DNA of 40,120 nt from Deltaproteobacteria bacterium (GCA_022711595.1 JAKLET010000031.1:1-40120), one strand, 5' to 3'. Shown: positions 9,046-18,230, counted from the stretch's first letter. The notes: a model not told the origin generated them from the letters alone. A program made the numbers and translations.

Positions 9046-10536
9046 ATGGCATTGCTTAAAGAAGTCAGTAAAAATTACGGAAAACTGGACCTCCATATAA
9101 ACGGTAAATGGGTGAAGCCTAAGACGGGCAAGTACTTCGATGCTACCAACCCGGCGACGGGAAAGGTGATCGCCCAGGCACCCATTGCAGCGCCAGAAGA
9201 CGTTGAAAAGGCCATTTCCGCGGCCCATGCCGCATTCAACAAGTGGAAAAACGTCCCCTTCAGGGACAGGGCGAAGCTCATATTCAATCTCAGGGACACA
9301 TTTGCCGATCACCATGAGGAGCTGGCAAGGATCCTCGTCCAGGACCACGGCTGTACAATAGGCGACGGAAGGGGCACCATTTCCCGGTGCATCGAGAATA
9401 TCGAGGCGGCGGGCAGTTCCATGTACGGTTTCTATAAAGGGGAACACGTTGATCAGCTTGCCAACGGGATAGACTGCTACCTTATCCACGAACCCGTCGG
9501 CGTGTTCCTGATCATCACCCCCGGCAACATTCCCATGCACGCGTGGTCATCGTTCGTTCCCTACGCGCTGGCATGCGGCTGCACGGTCATCGTGAAGCCG
9601 AGCCGCCAGTGCCCGGTGGCGGCGGACGCCATGTCCAAAATGATCGACAAGGCCGGTTTCCCCCCCGGTGTTGTCAATCTTCTCCATATGGGACCGGAAA
9701 GGGAACTGAACAGGGTAATCCTCTCTGACCCGAGAGTGCAGGGAGTGGGCCTCATCGGCTCAACAAGAGTGAGCAAGGAGCTTTTCGAGATATGCGGCAA
9801 ATACGGCAAGCGCTCGTCGCTCAACGGCAACGGCAAGAACACCATCGTCATCATGCCCGACGCCGACCTCGACCAGTCGGTCCAGTATATACTTCGGGGT
9901 TGTTTCGGCATGAGCGGTCAGCGCTGCCTCGGTTCCGACAATATCACCGTCATCGGGGACAACAAGATGTATAAGACCTTAAAGGACAAACTGATAGCGG
10001 CGTCAAAGGCCATGAAGATGGGCTACGGCCTCGATGAGACCGTTGAGCTGGGCCCCATGACGACACAGAACGGCAAGAATCAGGTGATCGGTTTTATCGA
10101 ATCGGGCATTAAGGCCGGTGCCAGGCTTCTTCTTGACGGCCGCAAGGCGCAGGTGAAAGGCTGCGAGAAAGGGTATTTCCTCGGCCCCAATATTTTCGAG
10201 AATGTCAGCACAGATATGCACATAGCGAAAGAAGAGGCTTTCGGGCCTTTGTGCAACCTCATCAGGATGGACAGCCTTGACCAGACCATCGGCTGGATAA
10301 ACTCGACGAATTACGGCCACAGCGCGTGCATAGTCACTGAAAGCGGCAAGGCCGCCCGCAAGTTCATCAGGGAGTGCGAAGTGGGCAATGTGGGCGTCAA
10401 TGCGGGCATACCCCAGCCCTATGCCTTCTTCGGCCTTGGTTCCAAGAAGGACTCCTTCTTCGGAAATTCGAAATCGAGGATGGACTCGGTCAAGATGTTC
10501 CTTGACGAAAAGACGGTAACCTTGAGATGGGTATGA
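9046..10536 (+). CDS. MmsA-type CoA-acylating aldehyde dehydrogenase (proposed 2-formylglutarate dehydrogenase)
   Basis: This 496-residue protein has the aldehyde dehydrogenase fold. The catalytic Cys is C294 in SGQRC. The usual catalytic Glu of the E-L-G-G-K motif is replaced by N260 (sequence NGNGKN, codon 9823-9825). The same Glu-to-Asn change marks methylmalonate semialdehyde dehydrogenase (MmsA/IolA), which releases CoA thioesters and decarboxylates its substrate. The C-terminal block NYGHSACIVTESG...EVGNVGVNAGIPQPYAFFGLGSKK is also MmsA-like. AAGGAGG precedes the ATG. In this cluster the likely substrate is 2-formylglutarate from the enamidase, giving glutaryl-CoA plus CO2 with NAD+ and CoA; that substrate is inference. 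Methylmalonate or malonate semialdehyde is the alternative. Confidence 0.85.
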   Translation: MALLKEVSKNYGKLDLHINGKWVKPKTGKYFDATNPATGKVIAQAPIAAPEDVEKAISAAHAAFNKWKNVPFRDRAKLIFNLRDTFADHHEELARILVQDHGCTIGDGRGTISRCIENIEAAGSSMYGFYKGEHVDQLANGIDCYLIHEPVGVFLIITPGNIPMHAWSSFVPYALACGCTVIVKPSRQCPVAADAMSKMIDKAGFPPGVVNLLHMGPERELNRVILSDPRVQGVGLIGSTRVSKELFEICGKYGKRSSLNGNGKNTIVIMPDADLDQSVQYILRGCFGMSGQRCLGSDNITVIGDNKMYKTLKDKLIAASKAMKMGYGLDETVELGPMTTQNGKNQVIGFIESGIKAGARLLLDGRKAQVKGCEKGYFLGPNIFENVSTDMHIAKEEAFGPLCNLIRMDSLDQTIGWINSTNYGHSACIVTESGKAARKFIRECEVGNVGVNAGIPQPYAFFGLGSKKDSFFGNSKSRMDSVKMFLDEKTVTLRWV

Positions 10537-10643
10537 CCGGCGCGGTCTTAAGGCCCATCGGGGGAACAGTACATATGTTGTATTATTAAAGGCGGTTATG
10601 TGTTGAGCCATAGGATTAAAAAAACCTAAAAGGAGGCAATCCC

Positions 10644-11726
10644 ATGTGCGAAGAGTGTAAAAAGATTTCAAGGAGAGATTTTTTGAAGGGCGCCGCGGTT
10701 GCGGGGGCGGCGGTTGGAATGGGTGTCTTTGACAGCGGCCTGCTGCACGCGCAGAGCGCCAACGTCAAGTTCAGCACCTGGCATCCGCCGGTAAGCCGTG
10801 AGGTCAAGACCGTTTGGACCCCCATGCTGGAAGAGGTGAAAAAGAGAAGCGGCGGGAAACTGGCCTACACCATGTATGCCGGGGCGGCGCTCGGCAAAGG
10901 CCCCGAACATTTCGACATCGTGGCCAAAGGCCTCTCGGACATGGGCTACTTTACGGCCACATGGACACCCGGGCGTTTTCCGCTCACCGATGTCCTTTCG
11001 CTGGCGGTATGGGTTGACGGCAAGGACACCGCTGCCGATATCGGCAACGCGGTATACAACAGGGCATTGAAGGATGAGTTCAAGAACGTCAAGGTCCTCG
11101 AGCTCAACGGCTGCATCCAGTCCTTCATCTGGACCAAGAAACCGATCTCCAAGATGGCCGACCTTAAAGGCGTGAAACTGCGTTCGCCCGGCGGCCATCA
11201 GACGAACTACATCAAGGCGCTCGGCGCGGAGCCGGTCTTCATGCCGCTCGGCGACGTTTACATGGCGATGGAAACGGGGACAGTCGACGGCATCGTCACC
11301 TGCGCACCCCTGGTCCTCGCGTACAAGCTCGGCGAAGTGGCGAAGTACGGGACCGTGCTTACATTCGGCTGCGTTTCCGAAGGTACCGTGATGAACATGA
11401 AGAGCTGGAACAAGCTGCCGGCTGACCAGAAAAAGATCATAGAGGATGTCTGCACGAACCCCTTCAAGGTCACAGGCGGGCTTGACAAAGGCGATTACAA
11501 AAACATCATGAAAGATATCCAGAAGGCCGGCGTCAAGATGATCGACCTTCCCAAGGCGGAAGCTGAGCAGTGGTACAAGAGGTTCCAGGACGTGACGCGC
11601 AAATGGGTCTCCGACATGGAAGCCAAAAAGCTGAACGCGAAGAAGGTTGTGGCGATCATGAACGAAGAGTGCGAGAAGAGGAACGTCCATCTCGTATCCT
11701 GTCCGCCTGAATTTAAAAAGATCTGA
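10644..11726 (+). CDS. dctP: TRAP transporter substrate-binding protein, DctP family, Tat signal
   Basis: This 360-residue periplasmic binding protein captures the substrate of a TRAP transporter. The N-terminus carries a twin-arginine signal (SRRDFLKG at residues 9-16, a hydrophobic Ala/Gly/Val stretch, then LLHAQSA), so export is probably by Tat in folded form. The mature protein shows DctP features: VKFSTWHPP, a GVKLRSPGGHQTNYIKALGA block (substrate-carboxylate region with Arg), and MAMETGTVDGIVTCAP. AAAGGAGG precedes the ATG. It is followed directly by DctQ and DctM. An organic carboxylate is the usual ligand; in this cluster nicotinate or a related pyridine carboxylate is most likely, by context. 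Confidence 0.92.
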   Translation: MCEECKKISRRDFLKGAAVAGAAVGMGVFDSGLLHAQSANVKFSTWHPPVSREVKTVWTPMLEEVKKRSGGKLAYTMYAGAALGKGPEHFDIVAKGLSDMGYFTATWTPGRFPLTDVLSLAVWVDGKDTAADIGNAVYNRALKDEFKNVKVLELNGCIQSFIWTKKPISKMADLKGVKLRSPGGHQTNYIKALGAEPVFMPLGDVYMAMETGTVDGIVTCAPLVLAYKLGEVAKYGTVLTFGCVSEGTVMNMKSWNKLPADQKKIIEDVCTNPFKVTGGLDKGDYKNIMKDIQKAGVKMIDLPKAEAEQWYKRFQDVTRKWVSDMEAKKLNAKKVVAIMNEECEKRNVHLVSCPPEFKKI

Positions 11727-11745
11727 TCAAAGAGGCTTGAACGCC

Positions 11746-12237
11746 ATGAAAGCGCTTGAAGGTTTTCAAAAAGGGGTCCATAAGGTGACATATGCCGTCT
11801 GTGCCGTGGGTATGTTCCTTGCCATTCCCCTCATGCTTATCACCACTTTTGACGTACTCGGGAGGGCCATCTTCAACAAACCCCTCCCGGGCACCCTGGA
11901 ATTGTCGGAATATATGCTGGCCATCATCATCCTGCTGGGTGCCGCGTACACCCAGCAGGTCAAGGGCCACGTGGCGGTCGATTTCCTTACATCGAGATTT
12001 CCGCTGAAGGGCCAGACGATATGCAGGATCATAACCGATCTCGCTTCACTTTTCATTATTGCCATCATGGCAATATACGGCTGGATCGAGGGAATCTCCG
12101 AAACGACCGTTACGGACCAGCTCAGGGTGCCCATGTGGCCCTTCAAGACCCTTGTCGCCGTGGGCGGGTTCATGCTCTGGATGGAGATCCTCACCGATCT
12201 CATAACATCCATCGCGAGCCTGGGAAGGAGGCAATAA
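11746..12237 (+). CDS. dctQ: TRAP transporter small membrane subunit, DctQ
   Basis: The 163-residue protein has four predicted membrane helices (beginning around VTYAVCAVGMFLAIPLML, ELSEYMLAIIILLGAAY, ICRIITDLASLFIIAIMAIY and FKTLVAVGGFMLWMEIL), the layout of DctQ, the small integral subunit that pairs with DctM. I chose the ATG at 11746, with AGAGG ten bases upstream; a TTG three codons earlier is too close to that site. Its TAA overlaps the DctM start codon by one base (TAATG), indicating translational coupling. Confidence 0.88.
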   Translation: MKALEGFQKGVHKVTYAVCAVGMFLAIPLMLITTFDVLGRAIFNKPLPGTLELSEYMLAIIILLGAAYTQQVKGHVAVDFLTSRFPLKGQTICRIITDLASLFIIAIMAIYGWIEGISETTVTDQLRVPMWPFKTLVAVGGFMLWMEILTDLITSIASLGRRQ

Positions 12238-13544
12238 TGGATCCCATCACTGTTGGAATATTAGGTTGCCTGCTCCTGTTCGTTTTGCTTTTCCTCGGCA
12301 TGCCCATTGCCTTTGTCATGATGTTTGTGGGTTTTACCGGGATATGGGCCCTCTCCTCGCTCGACGCGGCCCTTCCCAAGGTGGCGGAGACCGTCTGGGG
12401 CGTTGCCGCAAATTATCCCTACACCATCATCCCCCTCTTTATCCTCATGGGGAGCTTCGCCGGTTCAGGGGGAATAACGAGGGAACTCTACAATACCTTT
12501 GACAAGTGGGCGCGCAGGCTGCCCGGCGGACTCGGGATTGCCACCATCGGCGCCTGTGCGGCCTTCGGAGCGGTGAGCGGTTCTTCCGTTGCCGCCGCGG
12601 CCGCCATGGGGAATGTGGCCCTGCCCGAGATGCGCAGGTTCGGATACGACCCCAAGCTCGGCTGCGGGGTAATAGCCGCGGGAGGCACATTGAGCTTTCT
12701 CATACCGCCGAGTCTCGGATTCGTGGTCTACGGCATGCTCACGGAGCAGTCCATCGGCAAGCTCCTGATCTCAGGGATCCTGCCGGGGGTACTCATGTCC
12801 GTTTCATTCATTGCCTGTGTTGTCGTCCTGGTGGGCATGAACCCCGCGCTCGCGCCGCGCAGCACAGAGAAAGTGACCTTCAGGGACAAACTTATCGCCC
12901 TCAAGGGTGTATGGGAAGTCCTGCTTGTCTTCTGCATTGTCATGGGCGGCATTTACCTCGGCTTCATCAACCCCACAGAGGCGGGGGCCATCGGCGCCAC
13001 GGCCCTCTTCATCATTGTGATCATCAAGGGTAAGCTGACCAAAGAGAACCTTTTCACGGCCCTTCTTGAGATGGCGAGGATCTCGATCATGGTGCTTTTC
13101 CTCGTTGCCGGAGCGACCCTCTTCAGCTATTTCCTCGCCCTGTCGACCATACCGACAGCGGTCTCGACGTGGATCGCCGGGCTCGGTGTGTCCAAGTACG
13201 TCATCCTCGTGATCATCGTGGCCATATACTTCCTTCTCGGGTGCTTTCTCGACTCAGTCTCCATGATGGTCCTCACCCTGCCGGTCATTTTCCCCGTTAT
13301 CGTCACTATCGGCTTCGATCCCATATGGTTCGGGGTACTGCTGGTGCTCATGATGGAGGCAGGGCTCATCACGCCGCCGGTGGGGCTCAACATCTATACC
13401 ATCGCGGGCATCGCCAAGGATGTGCCCATGGGGACCATATTCAGAGGGGCGATGCCTTTCCTCCTGTCCATCATAGCCACGGCGATCATTCTTACCATAT
13501 TTCCGCAAATAGCCACATATCTGCCGGGCCTTATGGGGAGGTAA
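12237..13544 (+). CDS. dctM: TRAP transporter large permease subunit, DctM
   Basis: A 435-residue polytopic membrane protein with about 12 hydrophobic segments, the Na+ or H+-coupled permease of the TRAP system. Family marks are GMPIAFVMMFVG near the N-terminus, AAFGAVSGSSVAAAAAMG (about 105-122), GLGVSKYVILVIIVAIYFLLG and the C-terminal PPVGLNIYTIAGIAKDVPMG. The ATG overlaps the DctQ stop, with AAGGAGG just upstream; longer readings into dctQ are rejected. It completes a full DctPQM set between the aldehyde dehydrogenase and the molybdenum hydroxylase genes, so transport and degradation appear to be one transcription unit. Confidence 0.93.
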   Translation: MDPITVGILGCLLLFVLLFLGMPIAFVMMFVGFTGIWALSSLDAALPKVAETVWGVAANYPYTIIPLFILMGSFAGSGGITRELYNTFDKWARRLPGGLGIATIGACAAFGAVSGSSVAAAAAMGNVALPEMRRFGYDPKLGCGVIAAGGTLSFLIPPSLGFVVYGMLTEQSIGKLLISGILPGVLMSVSFIACVVVLVGMNPALAPRSTEKVTFRDKLIALKGVWEVLLVFCIVMGGIYLGFINPTEAGAIGATALFIIVIIKGKLTKENLFTALLEMARISIMVLFLVAGATLFSYFLALSTIPTAVSTWIAGLGVSKYVILVIIVAIYFLLGCFLDSVSMMVLTLPVIFPVIVTIGFDPIWFGVLLVLMMEAGLITPPVGLNIYTIAGIAKDVPMGTIFRGAMPFLLSIIATAIILTIFPQIATYLPGLMGR

Positions 13545-13611
13545 ATAGCGGACATTACCCGATGCCGGGTGTTCGAACAATAAAGGTATGAATAAATAAA
13601 GGGAAAAGGAA

Positions 13612-14085
13612 ATGAAGACCATAAGCTTCATACTCAATGGAAAGAAGACGGTTGTCGAGGTGAGGGACAGTGAGACCCTTCTGTACGCCCTCAGGGAGCG
13701 GCTCGGTATCACGAGCGTCAAGGAAGGGTGCGAGATAGGGGAATGCGGGACCTGCACGGTCCTCATCGACGACGAACCGCACTATTCCTGCATGACGCTG
13801 GCCTCGAAGGCGAACGGCAGTGATGTGAAGACTGTTGAGTTCCTCGGCACGGCCGACCTGCTCCATCCCCTGCAGGAGGCCTTCATAAACTCCGGAGCGG
13901 TGCAGTGCGGATACTGCACGCCGGGCATGCTCCTGAGCGCCTACAGCCTGCTTTTGAAGAACAAGGACCCTGATACGGACGACATCAGGGAAGCGATAAG
14001 CGGGAACCTCTGCAGGTGCACGGGATACATCCAGATCGTAGAGGCAATTAAAGATGCTGCCGGACTTTGCAAGCATAATAGCTGA
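13612..14085 (+). CDS. Molybdenum hydroxylase 2Fe-2S subunit (proposed nicotinate dehydrogenase small subunit)
   Basis: This 157-residue subunit carries two [2Fe-2S] clusters and passes electrons from the molybdenum site to FAD in enzymes of the xanthine oxidase family. The plant-type ferredoxin cluster is bound by C40, C45, C48 and C60. The second is bound by C99, C102, C134 and C136 in CGYC...CRC. Length and order are those of CoxS/NdhS-type subunits. AAAAGGAAATG marks the start. The FAD subunit starts within its last 32 bases. Together with the next two genes it forms a three-subunit hydroxylase; nicotinate as substrate is inferred from the enamidase and reductase downstream. Confidence 0.92.
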   Translation: MKTISFILNGKKTVVEVRDSETLLYALRERLGITSVKEGCEIGECGTCTVLIDDEPHYSCMTLASKANGSDVKTVEFLGTADLLHPLQEAFINSGAVQCGYCTPGMLLSAYSLLLKNKDPDTDDIREAISGNLCRCTGYIQIVEAIKDAAGLCKHNS

Positions 14086-14893
14086 AACAAAGGAAGAGGC
14101 CCTCTCCTGCCTTTCCTCCCTGGAGAGGGCAAAGGTCATCGCCGGAGGCACAGACCTCATGGTGAAGATGAGATCGGGAGAGCGGTACGATCACATCATC
14201 GATATAACGAACATCAGGGAACTTGACGGTATAGCGGTAAAAGACGGTGTGGTCGTTATCGGCCCCGTCGCTACGCATGCGAGGCTCGGCAGCGACGCTG
14301 CCATAAGGGAGAATGCCCCCGGTCTCGCGCTGGCATGTTCCCTTGTCGGTTCCCCGCAGATACGCAACATGGGCACCATAGGGGGCAATATCGTCAACGC
14401 GTCCCCCGCGGCGGATTCCATTCCCCCCATGCTCATCCACGACGCGATGCTCACGCTTGAATCGAAAGGATCGAGCCGGAAGGTGAGGCTTGAGGATATC
14501 ATAGTCGCCCCGTATAAAACGTCCATCAATACCAGAGAACTGCTCGGTCCTGTAGAGATAACCTCTCTCAAGGGGTACAGGGAAGGCTACTTCCGCGTGG
14601 CGAAGCGGGCGACTTGGGCCATCTCGCGGCTCTCTGTCGCGTGGGCAATCAGCGAAGAGGAAGGGACGTTCAAGGACGTGAAACTGGCGATCGGTTCGTG
14701 CACGCCCATGCCTTTCAGGGCCGTAAAGGTCGAGGGTCTTCTGCGCGGCGAGAAAAGACAGCCCGGGATCATCGCCGAGGCGGTAAGGATAGCGCTGGAA
14801 GAGATCAAGCTCATCTCCGGCATCAGGCCTTCCTTCGCGTACAAGCTGCCTGTTCTCAGGGGTATTTTGGAAAACGTCCTGGGAGGTGAATAG
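14054..14893 (+). CDS. Molybdenum hydroxylase FAD-binding subunit
   Basis: The 279-residue protein is the medium, FAD-binding subunit (CoxM/NdhF type) of a xanthine-oxidase-family enzyme. The FAD contacts are visible as AGGTDLM at 30-36 and RNMGTIGGNIVNASPAAD at 104-121, followed by a CO-dehydrogenase flavoprotein-like C-terminal domain with YFRVAKRATWAISRLSVA. It overlaps the iron-sulfur gene by 32 bp and ends two bases before the molybdenum subunit, so translation of all three is probably coupled. It would hand electrons to NAD(P)+ or another carrier. No extra 4Fe-4S insert, as in 4-hydroxybenzoyl-CoA reductase, is seen. Confidence 0.9.
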   Translation: MLPDFASIIAETKEEALSCLSSLERAKVIAGGTDLMVKMRSGERYDHIIDITNIRELDGIAVKDGVVVIGPVATHARLGSDAAIRENAPGLALACSLVGSPQIRNMGTIGGNIVNASPAADSIPPMLIHDAMLTLESKGSSRKVRLEDIIVAPYKTSINTRELLGPVEITSLKGYREGYFRVAKRATWAISRLSVAWAISEEEGTFKDVKLAIGSCTPMPFRAVKVEGLLRGEKRQPGIIAEAVRIALEEIKLISGIRPSFAYKLPVLRGILENVLGGE

Positions 14894-14895
14894 AG

Positions 14896-17052
14896 ATGCC
14901 GGTGTTCATTGGACAGGATGTTACAAGGATCGACGCCCTTGACAAGGTCCTCGGCAGGGCGGCCTTTGCCTATGACCTCAAGACGGACGACATGCTTTTT
15001 GCCTGTGTTGTGCGCAGCGAAAAGCCCCACGCGCTGATAAAGAAGATCGAAACGGCACGCGCCCTTTCGATGGAGGGTGTCGCGGCGGTCCTGACCCACA
15101 TTGACATACCGGGAGAGAACTCCTTCGGGGCAATCAAGAAGGACCAGCAGTTCCTCGCGAAGGACAGGGTTCGCTATGTCGGTGAGCCTATCGCCGTCGT
15201 CGTCGGGGTGAACGAAGAAGTTGCGCGGAAGGCATCGGGGTTTGTCAGGATCGAATACGAGGAACTTCAGGTCATTTCCGACCCATTTGTTTCCATGACA
15301 TCGCCCGTGCTCATTCACGACGAGGGGAACCTCCTGAGCCACAGGAAAGTGATAAAGGGTGACATCGAGAAAGGTTTCAATGAGTCCGATGTTATCGTGG
15401 AAAATACGTACAGGACGACATGGGTCGACCACGCTTACATGGAGACGGAGGCAGGCCTCGGCTACATGGACGACGACGGCAGGATCGTTGTCGTCTCCTC
15501 CACCCAGAACATCCACTATAAGATGAAAGAGATATCGCGGATGCTCGCCATGCCGCCCGAGAGGGTCAGGGTCATCCAGGCAACCACGGGCGGAGGTTTC
15601 GGCGGCAAGCTCGACGTTACCGTCGAAGGTTTTCTCGCCCTCTGCGTCTATCATCTGAAAAGGACCGTTGTCATGAGATTCACGAGGGAGGAGAGCTTCC
15701 TCGCGCAGACGAAGAGACATCCGCTCCATATAGAGTACAAAACGGGGGCCAGGAAGGACGGGAGCATAAATGCCGTCAGGGTGAACATCACCGGCGATAC
15801 GGGGCCGTACATCTCTTACGGCGAAACGGTCTGTTTAAGAGCGGCTGTGCATGCGACGGGTCCTTATGAGGTTCCCAACGTCCATGTGGACAGCAGGATG
15901 TTCTACACGAACAATCCCGTGGCGGGGGCCATGAGGGGCTTCGGTGTGCCCCAGCTTGCCTTTGCCCACGAATCGCAGCTCGATAAGATCGCGGGGATCC
16001 TCAATATGGACCCTCTCGATATACGCATAAAGAACGCACTGAGAAGGGGTTCACTCACCGCCACCTCCCAGGCGCTCGAACACAGCGCCGGCCTGCCCGA
16101 GACGCTCAAGAGGATAGAACCTTTCTGGAGAAGCAGGGAAAGGCAGAACGATCGCCGGGGTTTCGGGCTGGGGTGTATGTATTACGGGATCGGCAACACG
16201 GGTGTCTCGAACCCTTCGGACTGCTACCTTACGTTTATGCCCGAAGGCAGGATAGCGCTCCACTCGGGTGTCTGCGAGATCGGTCAGGGTTCGGATACCG
16301 TGCTGATGCAGATACTCTGTGAATCGCTTGCCATGGACGATGAGAAAATTGTCCTCCTCAGGGGGGATACGGACACGTCAAGGGATGCCGGTTCTTCGTC
16401 GGCGAGCCGGCAGACGTATATATCGGGCATGGCCGTGTGCGACGCGGCGCAGAAGATGAAAAAGTACCTCGAAAAAGAAGGTTACTACAGCGGAAGGCCG
16501 CTCACGGACATCTGCGAGGCGGCCCTGGGGAAGGGCGATGCCATGTTCGAGGGCCATTTCGACCCGCCCACGACGCCCGTCGACATGGAGACCTCCCGGG
16601 GCGCACCATACGCTACGTATGCCTTTGCCACTCACATGACCGAGGTCGAGGTGAACGAGGTGACGGGCGCCTGCAGGGTGGTGAAGGTGCACGCCGCCCA
16701 TGATGTGGGTAGGGCGGTCAACGTGAAGAACGTCAGGGGACAGATCTGCGGCGGGATAGCCATGGGTATCGGCCTTGCCCTCATGGAAGAATTCTCGCCG
16801 GGTAAAAGCAAGTCTCTTGACGATTATTACATGCCCACATCCATGGATATGCCCGAGGTCGAGGCCATCATCGTGGAAGACCGCGAGCCCACCGGTCCTT
16901 ACGGGGCCAAGGGAGTGGGAGAACCCGCACTCATCCCGCAGGCGGCGAGCATTGTGAACGCGATAAAGGACGCCACGGGCGTAGAGGCCCGTGAGCTGCC
17001 CTGCCATATTGAGAGACTGAAACTGCTCCTGGAAGCACGCAGACAAAAATAA
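14896..17052 (+). CDS. Molybdenum hydroxylase large (Mo-cofactor) subunit
   Basis: This 718-residue catalytic subunit hydroxylates a ring carbon next to nitrogen, using water as the oxygen source. Family motifs are GGGFGGK at 232-238, AMRGFG at 345-350, GQGSDT at 463-468, and the active-site GVGEP at 673-677 with E676 as the expected base. In E. barkeri nicotinate dehydrogenase I recall this subunit being split in two polypeptides (NdhL, NdhM); here it is one. There is no in-frame TGA that would suggest selenocysteine. GGAGGTG lies before the ATG. The position next to enamidase makes nicotinate 6-hydroxylation the leading role; other N-heterocycles cannot be excluded. Confidence 0.9.
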   Translation: MPVFIGQDVTRIDALDKVLGRAAFAYDLKTDDMLFACVVRSEKPHALIKKIETARALSMEGVAAVLTHIDIPGENSFGAIKKDQQFLAKDRVRYVGEPIAVVVGVNEEVARKASGFVRIEYEELQVISDPFVSMTSPVLIHDEGNLLSHRKVIKGDIEKGFNESDVIVENTYRTTWVDHAYMETEAGLGYMDDDGRIVVVSSTQNIHYKMKEISRMLAMPPERVRVIQATTGGGFGGKLDVTVEGFLALCVYHLKRTVVMRFTREESFLAQTKRHPLHIEYKTGARKDGSINAVRVNITGDTGPYISYGETVCLRAAVHATGPYEVPNVHVDSRMFYTNNPVAGAMRGFGVPQLAFAHESQLDKIAGILNMDPLDIRIKNALRRGSLTATSQALEHSAGLPETLKRIEPFWRSRERQNDRRGFGLGCMYYGIGNTGVSNPSDCYLTFMPEGRIALHSGVCEIGQGSDTVLMQILCESLAMDDEKIVLLRGDTDTSRDAGSSSASRQTYISGMAVCDAAQKMKKYLEKEGYYSGRPLTDICEAALGKGDAMFEGHFDPPTTPVDMETSRGAPYATYAFATHMTEVEVNEVTGACRVVKVHAAHDVGRAVNVKNVRGQICGGIAMGIGLALMEEFSPGKSKSLDDYYMPTSMDMPEVEAIIVEDREPTGPYGAKGVGEPALIPQAASIVNAIKDATGVEARELPCHIERLKLLLEARRQK

Positions 17053-17084
17053 GGTTCTCAATCCAAACAAAAAAGGAGGACGCA

Positions 17085-18230
17085 ATGAGCACACTTGCCA
17101 TCAGGAACATCGGGGTTATCTTCACCGGCGACATTGAAAAACCCGTTGTCGACGGCCCTGTTTCCATCCTCATCGAGGACGGGAAGATAAAGGCTGTGGA
17201 AAAGGGTGAGCTCAGTGCCGAAAAGGCCATAGACGCAAAAGGTATGGCGGTCTGTCCGGGATTTATAGATTCCCACTCACATCCCGTGTTCGGTGATTTC
17301 ACCCCCCGCCAGAGCCAGATCGGTTTCATCGACAGCAGCCTCCATGGCGGCGTGACAAGCATGATCTCCGCCGGTGAGGTCCACCTGCCGGGAAGGCCCA
17401 CTGACCCCAAGGGCACAAAGGCCCTTGCTGTCCTTGCTCATAAATCATTCGCGAAACAGCGGCCCGCGGGCGTGAAGGTATACGGCGGCGCGCTGATCCT
17501 CGAAAAAGGACTTGTTGAAGCCGATTTCAAAGAGCTTTCCGAAGACGGGGTGTGGCTTGTCGGAGAGATCGGCCTCGGGAGCATCAAGGCCGCGAATGAG
17601 GCAAAAGAAATGGTGGAATGGGCGAAAAAATATGGAATGAAGGTTCTCATGCATGTCGGCGGAACGTCGGTCCCGGGGAGCTCCACAGTGACCTGCGATG
17701 ACGTGCTTGTCGCAAAACCCACTGTTGCGTGCCACCTGAACGGGGGACCTACGAGCATCCCCGTTTCAGAGGCTTTCAGGGTCATTGAAAAATCAGACTG
17801 CGCCATAGAGATAGTGCACTGCGGGAATCCCCTGACGGCCCTTGAGATCGGCAAATTCCTGAAAGACAAGGGGATGCTGAAAAGGCTCATCATCGGCAAC
17901 GACGCGCCCTCGGGGACCGGCGTGATACCCCTTGGGATGTGGAGGATGGTCAACTTTGTTTCGGCGCTGTGCGGGATACCAGCGGAGGTGGCCGTCTGCT
18001 TCGCGACAGGAAACACGAAACGGACATTCGGGTTGTCTCACGGGATCATCCAGCCCGGCGATGATGCAGACCTTCAGATCATAGACGCCCCCATGGGGTC
18101 GGCGGGCAAGGATGCGAAAGCCGCGATAGAGATCGGCGACATCCCCGGGATTGCCATGGTGCTTATCGACGGCGCGGTAAAGACCCAGGTCAGCAGGAAC
18201 ACGCCGCCGCCCGTGAGAAAAACGGCATAG
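17085..18230 (+). CDS. ena: Enamidase (1,4,5,6-tetrahydro-6-oxonicotinate hydrolase)
   Basis: This 381-residue amidohydrolase closely resembles the E. barkeri enamidase, which opens the ring of tetrahydro-6-oxonicotinate to 2-formylglutarate and ammonia. Shared blocks that I recognise are HGGVTSMISAG, GRPTDPKGTKALA, PAGVKVYGGALILEKGL, GGTSVPGSSTVT, HLNGGPTSI and GNDAPSGTGVIPLG. The binuclear metal ligands are in place: H64, H66, bridging E161, H190, H217 and D273. From memory the E. barkeri site uses the same residues with a constant offset of three, with Glu replacing the carboxylated Lys of other amidohydrolases. AAAGGAGG precedes the ATG. This gene is the strongest evidence that the cluster degrades nicotinate. 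Confidence 0.92.
   Translation: MSTLAIRNIGVIFTGDIEKPVVDGPVSILIEDGKIKAVEKGELSAEKAIDAKGMAVCPGFIDSHSHPVFGDFTPRQSQIGFIDSSLHGGVTSMISAGEVHLPGRPTDPKGTKALAVLAHKSFAKQRPAGVKVYGGALILEKGLVEADFKELSEDGVWLVGEIGLGSIKAANEAKEMVEWAKKYGMKVLMHVGGTSVPGSSTVTCDDVLVAKPTVACHLNGGPTSIPVSEAFRVIEKSDCAIEIVHCGNPLTALEIGKFLKDKGMLKRLIIGNDAPSGTGVIPLGMWRMVNFVSALCGIPAEVAVCFATGNTKRTFGLSHGIIQPGDDADLQIIDAPMGSAGKDAKAAIEIGDIPGIAMVLIDGAVKTQVSRNTPPPVRKTA

Noticed and set aside
12021-12236. Longer start of DctM within dctQ
   Set aside because: The added 72 residues are out-of-frame dctQ sequence; AAGGAGG and the ATG at 12237 mark the true start.
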